Positions 1 to 5,591 are shown, counted from the first letter of the stretch. The stretch is DNA of 6,001 nt from Gemmatimonadota bacterium (GCA_012027055.1 VEPF01000337.1:1-6001); one strand, 5' to 3'. Notes: generated by a model from the sequence alone, not told the origin. Program-made: numbers and translations.

Positions 1-117
1 GCGCTGCGGCGCGCGCTCGAGCTGCGGCCAGACCTGGAGCGCGCGCTCGCCGACGGCCCGGCCGCCCGCGAGGCGCTGGCAGAGCTGTTCGACCTGATCC
101 GGCTGGCACTCGGGTGA
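1..117 (+). CDS. 3' end of an upstream protein gene (unidentified; helical, possibly TPR-like C-terminus)
   Basis: Frame 1 is open from the window edge to a TGA at 115-117 and encodes the last 38 residues of a protein. The segment is rich in Ala, Leu, Arg and Glu (it contains ALELRPDLERAL and ends LIRLALG), a pattern of amphipathic helices such as the last helices of a tetratricopeptide-repeat protein. That assignment is only suggestive because no complete repeat is visible. Third codon positions are nearly all G or C, as in the genes that follow. The stop codon overlaps the GTG start of the next gene by 4 bp (GTGA), so the two are probably co-translated. The start and most of the protein lie outside the window, and no function can be assigned. 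Confidence 0.7.
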   Translation, partial: ALRRALELRPDLERALADGPAAREALAELFDLIRLALG

Positions 118-1358
118 GTGCCGATCCCTCGAAGCATCCCGGCGCGCCGGCCGAACCGGCCAACCGGCGCAACGGCTGCCTCGGATCGCGATCGCTGGTC
201 GGGTTCGCGATCAGCGCGATCCTGCTCTATTTCGCGTTCCGCACCATCGACTTCCGCGAAGCCGGCCGGCGCATCCTCGAGGCCGATCCCGTCCTGTACG
301 TGCTGGCCGCGGTCCTGGCGCCCGCCGTGTTCTGGATCCGGGCCTGGCGCTGGAAGTCCATCCTGGAGCCGGTCGCGCCGGGCAGCACGTTCCGCAATCG
401 CTTTGCCGCCACCACCATCGGCTTCATGGGCAACAACCTGCTGCCCATGCGCATCGGCGAGTTCATGCGCGCCTACGCGCTGGCACGCGTGGAGCCCGTG
501 CCGATCGTCTCCGCCTTCACCTCGCTGGTGATCGAACGACTGCTGGACGCGGTCTTCATCGTGTCCTTCCTCTTCATCTCGATGGCGCTCCCGGGCTTCC
601 CCGGGTTCGGCGTCGAGGGCACCATCTACACCACCGCCGCGCGCGGCGTGGCGGTCTTCATCGTGATAGCCTTCGTGCTGCTGGGCGGATTCGTGATCTG
701 GCGCGAGCCGGCCGCGCGCAGCACCGAGGCCGTGGCCAGGCGCCTGCCGCGTGGTTTCCGCAGGCCCCTCGTCGATTCGCTGGAGGCCTTCCTGGCCGGG
801 GCCGGGATGCTCCGCCGCCCGCGCCTGATCTCCCGCGCGGCGTTCTGGACGGTGGTGCTCTGGTTCGTCAACGCGGCCTCCTTCTGGGTGGCTTTCCGCG
901 CCTTCGACATGCGGCTCAGCTTCACGGCCGCCCTGTTCTTCCAGTCGGTGATCGCGCTCGCGGTCTCCGTCCCTTCGGCGCCCGGCTTCTTCGGCCCGTT
1001 CGAGCTCGCGGCCAAACTGGTACTCGCCGACATGTGGGGCATGGATCCGTCCCACGCGATCGCCATGGCCGGCGGGTTCCACATCGCCGGCTTCATCCCG
1101 GTGACTCTGATCGGCATCCATTACGCCCGCCGCATCCACCTCTCGCTGCGCGAAGTGAAGCTGAGCGAGCAGACCATCGAGGCCGCGGTGGAACGGACCA
1201 CCGGCGTCGATCCCGCTCGCCGGAGCGCCACCTGCGCCGGCCATGATCCGCGTGCTCGCCCCCGCCAAGCTGCACCTCCACCTGGAGATCCTCGCGCGGG
1301 AGGAGAGCGGCTACCACCAGCTGGAAACGCTCTTCTGCGAGCTCGAGCTCGCGGATGA
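114..1358 (+). CDS. Multi-pass membrane protein, lysylphosphatidylglycerol synthase TM region / UPF0104 (flippase-like) family
   Basis: A 414-residue integral membrane protein of the family that shares the transmembrane region of MprF. It lacks the aminoacyl-transferase domain, so it should not be called an LPG synthase; members are thought to be flippase-like, and the substrate here is unknown. Hydrophobic segments lie near residues 28-45, 58-76, 132-158, 178-196, 242-262, 271-287 and 314-336. Family hallmarks are MRIGEFMRAYALARVEP (112-128), SLVIERLLDAVF (137-148) and PSAPGFFGPFELAAKL (287-302). GTG 114 is chosen for its 4-bp overlap with the upstream stop and its lead into the first membrane segment; there is no clear Shine-Dalgarno. 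The oddity is the 3' end. Residues 377-414 are encoded inside ispE and read like an out-of-frame shadow of it (Pro/Arg/Ala-rich). The true end may be near 1243 if a frameshift is present. Confidence 0.85.
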   Translation: MSADPSKHPGAPAEPANRRNGCLGSRSLVGFAISAILLYFAFRTIDFREAGRRILEADPVLYVLAAVLAPAVFWIRAWRWKSILEPVAPGSTFRNRFAATTIGFMGNNLLPMRIGEFMRAYALARVEPVPIVSAFTSLVIERLLDAVFIVSFLFISMALPGFPGFGVEGTIYTTAARGVAVFIVIAFVLLGGFVIWREPAARSTEAVARRLPRGFRRPLVDSLEAFLAGAGMLRRPRLISRAAFWTVVLWFVNAASFWVAFRAFDMRLSFTAALFFQSVIALAVSVPSAPGFFGPFELAAKLVLADMWGMDPSHAIAMAGGFHIAGFIPVTLIGIHYARRIHLSLREVKLSEQTIEAAVERTTGVDPARRSATCAGHDPRARPRQAAPPPGDPRAGGERLPPAGNALLRARARG

Positions 1359-2139
1359 ACTGGAGCTGGAGCCGGTCGCGCGCGGCGTGGACGTCGTCCT
1401 CGCTGCGACGACTCCCGACGCGAGCGCGGCGCTCGGACCCGTGCCGGACAACCTCGTGTACCGTGCAGCCCGACTGTACCTGGAGGAGACCGGGGTCGGT
1501 GAGGGTGTGCGCATCAGGCTCACCAAACGCATCCCGGTCGGCGCCGGACTGGGCGGTGGCTCCAGCGACGCGGCCGCCACGCTGCTGGCCCTGGACCGGC
1601 TGCACCGCGACCGGCTCGGCAACGCCGGGCGCCTGCGTCTCGGGGCACGACTCGGGAGCGATGTCCCGTTCTTTCTCTGCGGCTCGCCGCTCGCCCTCGC
1701 CTGGGGACGGGGCGGACGCCTGCTGACGCTGGAGCCGCTCCCGCCCCACCCCGTGCTGCTGCTGCTGCCCGAAGAACGGATGTCCACGGCCGAAGCGTAT
1801 GCCGCGGTGGACCGGCGCCGGGCAGGGCAGGAGGCCGGCCCCGAGCCGAGCGTGCTGCGCCCGGGTCGCCTCGGCGACTGGGAACACATCGCCCGGCACG
1901 CGCGCAACGACTTCGAGGCGGTGGTCTTCGAGCGCCACCCGCACCTGGCCGAAGCCAAACGGCTGCTCCAGCGGGAGGGAGCCCTGCTGGCGCTGCTCAC
2001 GGGATCGGGCAGCACGGTGTTTGGCATCTTCCGGGACCAGGGCAAACTGCACCGTGCCGTGGCCGCGGCAGAGACCGCGGGACTGCACACGATCGTGACT
2101 CGCACGGTCTGCCCGCCCAGCCCGCCGCCCTGCGGCTGA
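1243..2139 (+). CDS. ispE: 4-diphosphocytidyl-2-C-methyl-D-erythritol kinase
   Basis: Cytosolic GHMP-superfamily kinase that phosphorylates the 2-hydroxyl of CDP-methylerythritol with ATP in the non-mevalonate (MEP) isoprenoid pathway. At 298 residues it has the normal family length. Visible motifs are PAKLHLHLEI (7-16), GYHQLETLF (23-31), the glycine-rich ATP loop PVGAGLGGGSSDAAATLLAL (98-117), GSDVPFF (138-144) and the C-terminal LTGSGSTVFGIF (252-263). By comparison with E. coli IspE the key residues K10, H26 and D141 correspond to K9, H25 and D140, so the enzyme should be active. The conserved Asn of the PAKxNL motif is His11 here. ATG 1243 is the only usable start, because this frame has stops at 1156 and 1162 and no start codon between. 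A GGAG at 1222-1225 is too far upstream to be a good ribosome site, which suggests coupling to the preceding gene. A GC hairpin follows the stop. Confidence 0.95.
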   Translation: MIRVLAPAKLHLHLEILAREESGYHQLETLFCELELADELELEPVARGVDVVLAATTPDASAALGPVPDNLVYRAARLYLEETGVGEGVRIRLTKRIPVGAGLGGGSSDAAATLLALDRLHRDRLGNAGRLRLGARLGSDVPFFLCGSPLALAWGRGGRLLTLEPLPPHPVLLLLPEERMSTAEAYAAVDRRRAGQEAGPEPSVLRPGRLGDWEHIARHARNDFEAVVFERHPHLAEAKRLLQREGALLALLTGSGSTVFGIFRDQGKLHRAVAAAETAGLHTIVTRTVCPPSPPPCG

Positions 2140-2150
2140 TCCCGAACGAA

Positions 2151-2187
2151 CGCGCGGGCCGCACCCGGATGGGGCACGGCCCGCGCG
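2151..2187. terminator. GC-rich stem-loop between convergent ispE and tRNA-Gln (possible bidirectional terminator)
   Basis: CGCGCGGGCC (2151-2160) pairs perfectly with GGCCCGCGCG (2178-2187), and G2161-C2177 extends the stem to 11 bp. The loop is 15 nt and holds a further CCC/GGG pairing. The structure lies 11 nt after the ispE stop and 14 nt beyond the 3' end of the oppositely oriented tRNA gene, the expected place for a shared terminator. No real T-run follows on either strand, so it is not a textbook intrinsic terminator. Confidence 0.5.
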
Positions 2188-2201
2188 TATTCGGAATGGT
2201 A

Positions 2202-2273
2202 TTGCCCTGCCAGGATTCGAACCTGGACCTCACGGCTCCAAAGGCCGGCGTCCTGCCATTGGACCACAGGGCA
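2202..2273 (-). tRNA. tRNA-Gln (anticodon UUG)
   Basis: On the - strand this folds as a cloverleaf. The acceptor stem TGCCCTG pairs with CAGGGCA, giving the U1-A72 pair typical of tRNA-Gln. The D stem is GTCC/GGAC with loop AATGGCA, and the T stem is CCAGG/CCTGG with loop TTCGAAT. The anticodon loop is CTTTGGA with anticodon TTG at 2239-2241, which reads CAA and, by wobble, CAG. The discriminator is A (2202), and no CCA is encoded (TACC follows), so CCA must be added after transcription. The outermost anticodon-stem pair (27-43) is a C-U mismatch; the other four pairs are normal. No convincing promoter was found upstream (+ strand bases above 2273). It is transcribed towards ispE. Confidence 0.95.
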
Positions 2274-2398
2274 CCACGAGCGACCGCTGCCTTCGCGGCG
2301 CTCGCTGGCGCTCCAAACTAGCGGCTCCGGCGCACGCGGTGAATATCGCCACTCCTGCCGCTCTTTCCCGCAGCCGGGCCCGGGCCTAGCTTCAGCCC

Positions 2399-3049
2399 AT
2401 GCCGACCCCTCGCCGCACACCGCCCCGCGGCCTCCCCGACAGCGTGCGCCGCAAGCTCGAAGTCGCCACCGCCATGGCCTGGGAAGCGCTGGTCGAGACG
2501 CACGTCGGTGAGGCGGCCTCCTTCGTGACCCTGCTTGCCGACCGCCTGCCGCTCGAGGATGCGCTCACGCGCTACTTCCGCGAGATGGACCTCACCGACA
2601 CCATGGTGACCGCCATCCGCACGCGCGTCCTGCTGGCTGCCGAAGCCGAGCAGGAAGGCGCCGCCGACGGAGCGGCCGCATCGTCCGCGGCGCCCGCGAC
2701 CCCACCGAGCGATTCGGCACCCGTCCCGCTTCACCCCGCGGCCGGTGAGGAGGATGAGGGCTGGCGGCGTTTCCTGCCCGATGCCGTGGTACGCGAAATC
2801 CGGGAGCGGCAGAAACGCGCCGAGGACACCGAGCGCATCGTGCAGCTGGCGCTGGCCCGCAGCGAGGAAGCGCTGATCCGCACCCACGTCGAAAACGCGA
2901 TCAGCTTCGCCGCCCTGCTCGACGACCATGTCTCCCTCGACCGGGCCGTCCAGCAGTACCTCGGCGCAGTGGTGCTGACCGGCTGCCGCGGGCAGGTGGT
3001 CTTTCAGCGCGCGATGGCCAGACTGGCGGAAGTGCATCTGCCGCAATGA
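2399..3049 (+). CDS. Hypothetical protein with two copies of an internal ~50-residue module
   Basis: A 216-residue, probably cytosolic protein whose family I do not recognise; no signal peptide or membrane segment is visible. Residues 29-76 and 157-204 align without gaps at a constant offset of 128. Eighteen of the 48 positions are identical, including the shared core E-A-L-(V/I)-x-T-H-V, then A-x-S-F, L-L-x-D, L52/L180, Y59/Y187 and L-T (65-66/193-194). The modules look helical and are joined by an Ala/Pro/Ser-rich acidic linker (about 85-120) and a charged stretch (WRRFLPDAVVREIRERQKR, 122-140) that may form a helix or short coiled coil. Codon use matches the neighbours, supporting a real gene. 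An in-frame TAG at 2387-2389 bounds the start, so ATG 2399 is the first possible; it lacks a Shine-Dalgarno. It sits alone between the divergent tRNA and a repeat element that begins at the base after its stop codon. A binding or scaffold role is possible but unproven. Confidence 0.75.
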   Translation: MPTPRRTPPRGLPDSVRRKLEVATAMAWEALVETHVGEAASFVTLLADRLPLEDALTRYFREMDLTDTMVTAIRTRVLLAAEAEQEGAADGAAASSAAPATPPSDSAPVPLHPAAGEEDEGWRRFLPDAVVREIRERQKRAEDTERIVQLALARSEEALIRTHVENAISFAALLDDHVSLDRAVQQYLGAVVLTGCRGQVVFQRAMARLAEVHLPQ

Positions 3050-3147
3050 AGGGCCAAGGGCCAAGGGCCAAGCGCCAAGAACGTTGAAGAGTTCTTGCCC
3101 CTTGCATCTGGTTACCTCTTGGCGCTTGGCCCTTGGCACTTGGCCCT
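3050..3147. repeat. Inverted heptamer-repeat element forming a 31-bp imperfect hairpin
   Basis: The left arm has three perfect GGGCCAA heptamers (3051-3057, 3058-3064, 3065-3071) and the variant GCGCCAA (3072-3078). The right arm has the complementary series TTGGCGC, TTGGCCC, TTGGCAC, TTGGCCC (3119-3146). Bases 3050-3080 pair with 3117-3147 at 30 of 31 positions; the single mismatch is G3059 against A3138. The 36-nt loop contains part of a second hairpin, CAAGAAC (3076-3082) with GTTCTTG (3091-3097). The stem starts at the base after the stop codon of the upstream gene and ends just before the probable prs promoter. It could end transcription or protect the upstream mRNA, although no T-run follows. 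It could also be a copy of a dispersed palindromic repeat. Confidence 0.9.
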
Positions 3148-3154
3148 CCGCGCC

Positions 3155-3184
3155 TTGACCCCCTCCCGACCCAAGTAATAAGTT
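3155..3184 (+). promoter_or_regulatory. Probable sigma70-type promoter for prs
   Basis: TTGACC (3155-3160) matches the -35 consensus at five of six positions. An unusually AT-rich patch for this window (3173-3188) follows, with possible -10 hexamers TAAGTT (3179-3184, 18-bp spacer) or TAATAA (3176-3181, 15-bp spacer). Transcription would begin near 3190 and give a leader of about 25-30 nt before the prs TTG start. The -10 match is weak, so the exact hexamer is uncertain. Confidence 0.45.
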
Positions 3185-3203
3185 TTAAGGCTATGACGCT
3201 TTC

Positions 3204-3208
3204 GGGAG
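3204..3208 (+). promoter_or_regulatory. Ribosome binding site that sets the TTG start of prs
   Basis: GGGAG at 3204-3208 lies 9 nt before TTG 3218. An ATG at 3193 is in another frame and stops at 3223-3225 after ten codons, and the prs frame itself has a TGA at 3194-3196. TTG 3218 is therefore the best-supported start. Confidence 0.6.
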
Positions 3209-3217
3209 CTGGATATC

Positions 3218-4165
3218 TTGCCTGATTCGGCTCAGGGTCCGTTGCTCCTGCTGAGCGGTACGGCCAACCGACCGCTCGCGGAGGAGATCGCGCGGCACAT
3301 GGGACTGCCGCTCGGCGATGCCACGGTCAAGCGGTTCTCGGACGGCGAGATCTTCGCGCGGATCAACCAGAACGCGCGCGGCCGCGAGGTCTTCATCATC
3401 CAGCCGACGCCGCCGCCGGGCGACAACGTGGTGGAGCTGCTGCTGCTGATCGCCGCGGCCAAGCGGGCATCGGCGGCGCGGGTGGCGGTGGTGGTGCCCT
3501 ACTTCGGGTATGCGCGGCAGGACCGGAAAGCCCAGCCGCGCGTGGCCATTGGCGCGAAGCTGATGGCGAACCTGATCGAGGCGGCGGGCGCGGACAAGGT
3601 ACTCGGGATCGCCTTCCACACGCACCAGATCCAGGGGTTCTTCGACGTCCCGGTGGACCACCTCTACGCGGCGCCGCTGCTGACGCAGTATTTCCGCGAG
3701 CTGCAGCTGGACGGTCCGGTGGTGGTGGCGCCGGACGTCGGCGCGGCGAAGATGGCGCGGGGCTTTGCGCGGCGGCTGAACGCGAGCTTCGCGATCATCG
3801 ACAAGCGCCGGCCGGCGCACAACCAGGCGGAAGTGCTGCAGGTCATCGGCGAGGTGGATGGCCGCCCCTGCATCGTCGTCGATGACATGATCGACACCGC
3901 GGGCACGCTGGCCAGCGTGGTGCAGGCCCTGTCCGTACGGGGGGCGACCTCGATCTACGCGGCCGCGACGCATGCGCTGCTGTCGGGCCCCGCGCCGGAG
4001 CGGCTCCAGCAGTCCGCGCTGCGCGAGGTGGTGGTGACGAACACGTTGCACGTGCCCGAGGAGAAGCGCTTCCCGAAGCTGCGCATTCTCTCGATCGCCG
4101 AGCTGCTGGCGCGGGCGATCCGGTACACCCGCTCGAACGAGTCGGTGAGCCAGCTATTCGACTGA
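3218..4165 (+). CDS. prs: Ribose-phosphate pyrophosphokinase (PRPP synthetase)
   Basis: Cytosolic enzyme that transfers pyrophosphate from ATP to ribose-5-phosphate to make PRPP for purine, pyrimidine, His, Trp and NAD synthesis. At 315 residues it is of normal length and collinear with E. coli Prs. Visible motifs are RFSDGEIFARIN (39-50), the ATP-binding PYFGYARQDRK (94-104), FHTHQIQGFFDVPVDH (133-148) with catalytic-site His134, APDVGAAK (171-178), the flexible-loop IDKRRP (194-199), and the PRPP loop VVDDMIDTAGTL (220-231). The C-terminus NESVSQLFD is typical. One deviation stands out: the Asp two residues before the active-site His in the family signature (DLHAxQ) is Ala132 here. The TTG start is chosen from the GGGAG at 3204-3208 and an in-frame stop just upstream. 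It probably heads a prs-rplY-pth unit, with a hairpin in the 76-bp gap to rplY. Confidence 0.96.
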   Translation: MPDSAQGPLLLLSGTANRPLAEEIARHMGLPLGDATVKRFSDGEIFARINQNARGREVFIIQPTPPPGDNVVELLLLIAAAKRASAARVAVVVPYFGYARQDRKAQPRVAIGAKLMANLIEAAGADKVLGIAFHTHQIQGFFDVPVDHLYAAPLLTQYFRELQLDGPVVVAPDVGAAKMARGFARRLNASFAIIDKRRPAHNQAEVLQVIGEVDGRPCIVVDDMIDTAGTLASVVQALSVRGATSIYAAATHALLSGPAPERLQQSALREVVVTNTLHVPEEKRFPKLRILSIAELLARAIRYTRSNESVSQLFD

Positions 4166-4183
4166 ATGAGCGCCGGGCCGCGG

Positions 4184-4208
4184 GCGCGTTTCGCGTTGCG
4201 AAACGCGT
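4184..4208 (+). promoter_or_regulatory. Perfect 10-bp inverted repeat with a 3-nt loop between prs and rplY
   Basis: CGCGTTTCGC (4185-4194) pairs exactly with GCGAAACGCG (4198-4207) across a GTT loop; G4184 and T4208 add a G-U pair in RNA. It lies 19 nt after the prs stop and about 18 nt before the rplY ribosome site (GAGGAG, 4226-4231). No T-run follows, so partial termination or mRNA processing between the genes is as likely as full termination. It could also be a DNA operator, since the dyad is perfect. Confidence 0.55.
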
Positions 4209-4241
4209 GCGGAGCGGCGGGACCCGAGGAGAGAAAGAACC

Positions 4242-4907
4242 ATGACCACGAGTGTGAGACTGTCCGCCCGGAAGCGTGAAGCAGCCGGCAAGGGTGCCGC
4301 GCGTAAGGCGCGGGCCGCCGGCCGCGTGCCGGCCGTCATCTATGGCCACGGCGAGCAGACTCGCCCGGTGAGCGTGGACGCGCACGAGCTGGAGCTGCTG
4401 TTCTCCCGCGTGCACTACGAGAACACCGTACTGGAGCTGGACATCGAGGGCGAAGCCTCGCCCGTCAAGGTGCTGGTGCGCGAGGTGCAGGCGCACGCCT
4501 TCAAGCGGTCGGTGCTGCACGTCGACTTCTACCAGATCCACGCCGACGAGCAGGTGAGCGTCGAGGTGCCGATCCGGTTGCACGGCTCGGCGCCGGGCGT
4601 GAAGGCGGCCGGGATCCTGATGCACAACATCACGGAACTGGAAGTACGCTGCTTCCCGGATCAGATCCCGGAGTACATCCAGGTCGACATCTCCGCGCTG
4701 GAGATCGGCGACGCGGTGCACGTCCGTGACCTGAAGCTGCCGGAGGGTGTCGAGGCTGAGCTGGAGCCGGACCACGTGGTGTGCAGCGTGGCCGCGCCCA
4801 TCGTGGCGGCGGCAGCCGAAGGCGAGGAAGGCGCGGCGGCGGTCGTGGAGGCGGAGGCCGCGGCCGAGCCGGAAGTCATCCGTCGTGGCAAGGAGGAGGG
4901 GGAGTAG
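4242..4907 (+). CDS. rplY: 50S ribosomal protein L25, long form (Ctc/TL5 type)
   Basis: Ribosomal protein that binds 5S rRNA in the large-subunit central protuberance. At 221 residues it is the long form, as in Thermus TL5 and Bacillus Ctc, rather than the ~94-residue E. coli L25. The N-terminal L25 domain (about 4-95) shows KREAAGKGAARKARAAGRVP (11-30), AVIYGHG (31-37) and VLHVDFYQI (91-99). The TL5/Ctc C-terminal domain spans about 101-185 (VSVEVPIRLHGSAPGVK, GILMHNITELEV, DQIPEYIQVDIS). A low-complexity Ala/Glu tail (186-221) ends PEVIRRGKEEGE, a usual Ctc ending. ATG 4242 has a strong Shine-Dalgarno, GAGGAG at 4226-4231. pth begins 23 bp after its stop, a common arrangement, and the stop codon sits in the loop of a small hairpin (4891-4919). 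Confidence 0.96.
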   Translation: MTTSVRLSARKREAAGKGAARKARAAGRVPAVIYGHGEQTRPVSVDAHELELLFSRVHYENTVLELDIEGEASPVKVLVREVQAHAFKRSVLHVDFYQIHADEQVSVEVPIRLHGSAPGVKAAGILMHNITELEVRCFPDQIPEYIQVDISALEIGDAVHVRDLKLPEGVEAELEPDHVVCSVAAPIVAAAAEGEEGAAAVVEAEAAAEPEVIRRGKEEGE

Positions 4908-4919
4908 ACAGCTCCTCCT
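4891..4919 (+). promoter_or_regulatory. SD/anti-SD hairpin spanning the rplY stop codon, ahead of pth
   Basis: AGGAGGAG (4891-4898) is exactly complementary to CTCCTCCT (4912-4919), giving an 8-bp stem with a 13-nt loop that contains the rplY TAG (4905-4907). The left arm is a very strong Shine-Dalgarno-like sequence but lies about 32 nt before the pth GTG, and no good ribosome site lies closer. This fits translational coupling of pth to rplY, with ribosomes finishing rplY opening the stem. The pairing is seen directly; the function is inferred. Confidence 0.45.
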
Positions 4920-4930
4920 CGGCGCGCCCG

Positions 4931-5497
4931 GTGAAGGTCATCTGTGGGCTGGGCAATCCGGGACGCGAGTACGAGCACACCCGGCACAACGTCGGCTGGT
5001 GGGTGCTGGAGAGCGCGCGCCGGGCCTGGGATTACCCGGCCTTCCGGCGCGAAGGCAGTGCCCGCCTGAGCACCGGTGCGGTGGCCGGCCACGACGTGGT
5101 GCTGCTGCAGCCGCTGACCTACATGAACCGCAGTGGCCGGGTGCTGGCGCCACTGCGGGAAAGACCCGGCTTCGAGATCGCACGCGACCTGCTCGTGGTG
5201 GTGGATGACACCGCCCTGGATGTGGGTCGCGTTCGTTTGCGCCCCCGCGGCAGCAGCGGCGGGCACAACGGCCTGAAGTCGGTGGAGGAGTGGCTGGCCA
5301 CGCAGGAGTATGCGCGCCTGCGGATCGGAGTCGGCCCGCCGCCGCCGGACGTCGATATGGTGGACTGGGTGCTGTCAGGCTTCGAGGAGGAAGCGGACGA
5401 GCGGGCGGTAGGCGAGCTGACCGCCGCGCTGGTGCCGGGCCTGGAGCTGTGGGTAGCCGAGGGCCCGGTAGCGGCGGCCGGGCTGTGCAACCGTTGA
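4931..5497 (+). CDS. pth: Peptidyl-tRNA hydrolase
   Basis: Cytosolic esterase that releases peptides from prematurely dropped peptidyl-tRNA so the tRNA can be reused. The 188-residue product has the usual Pth length. Motifs are CGLGNPGREYEHTRHNVGWW (5-24), QPLTYMNRSG (60-69), VVVDDTALDVGRVRLR (89-104) and SSGGHNGLKSV (108-118). The residues matching the E. coli active site (N10, H20, N68, D93, N114) are N9, H19, N66, D92 and N113, all present, so the enzyme should be active. The frame stays open upstream, but GTG 4931 is chosen because family members start M/V-K-x-I-x-G-L-G-N-P-G, and the sequence before it is low-complexity shadow of rplY. No close Shine-Dalgarno is present, so translation is probably coupled to rplY. 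A 7-bp hairpin lies 13 nt after the stop. Confidence 0.95.
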   Translation: MKVICGLGNPGREYEHTRHNVGWWVLESARRAWDYPAFRREGSARLSTGAVAGHDVVLLQPLTYMNRSGRVLAPLRERPGFEIARDLLVVVDDTALDVGRVRLRPRGSSGGHNGLKSVEEWLATQEYARLRIGVGPPPPDVDMVDWVLSGFEEEADERAVGELTAALVPGLELWVAEGPVAAAGLCNR

Positions 5498-5510
5498 TGG
5501 TCGGGCAATT

Positions 5511-5529
5511 GGCCGGGGCGAGCCCGGCC
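5511..5529 (+). terminator. GC hairpin after pth
   Basis: GGCCGGG (5511-5517) pairs perfectly with CCCGGCC (5523-5529) around a 5-nt GCGAG loop, 13 nt past the pth stop. A second stem, GACCGCA (5546-5552) with TGCGGTC (5561-5567), follows in the same 94-bp gap before hppA. Neither has a T-run, so termination is plausible but unproven. Confidence 0.35.
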
Positions 5530-5591
5530 GCCGATGGGCTGGGCGGACCGCACGCGAGGTTGCGGTCGGGGACGACTCGAGGAGGAACCTG

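Noticed and set aside
114..1358. Calling the membrane protein a lysylphosphatidylglycerol synthase
   Set aside because: Only the transmembrane region is present; the cytosolic aminoacyl-transferase domain of MprF is absent.
2274..2340. Promoter for the tRNA-Gln gene on the - strand
   Set aside because: TTTGGA-like bases occur, but no acceptable -10 hexamer lies at the right spacing.
1093..2420. Long open frames on the - strand opposite ispE (about 330 and 370 codons)
   Set aside because: They are antisense shadows of a clearly homologous gene in GC-rich DNA; their translations are Arg/Ser/Ala-rich and show no family motifs. One also runs across the tRNA gene.
2318..3139. A 273-codon - strand frame opposite the duplicated-module gene
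   Set aside because: It runs through the heptamer hairpin and shows no domain. The + strand frame has an internally duplicated protein pattern and matching codon use, so it is the coding strand.
3050..3147. Heptamer array considered as a CRISPR array
   Set aside because: The units are 7 bp, contiguous and inverted, with no spacers and no cas genes nearby.
3191..4775. Long - strand open frames opposite prs and rplY
   Set aside because: They are low-complexity His/Arg-rich translations, antisense to well-conserved genes, with no recognisable domains.
4781..4930. Upstream in-frame extension of pth
   Set aside because: The extension is Gly/Arg low-complexity shadow of the rplY tail, and Pth proteins begin right at the GTG at 4931.
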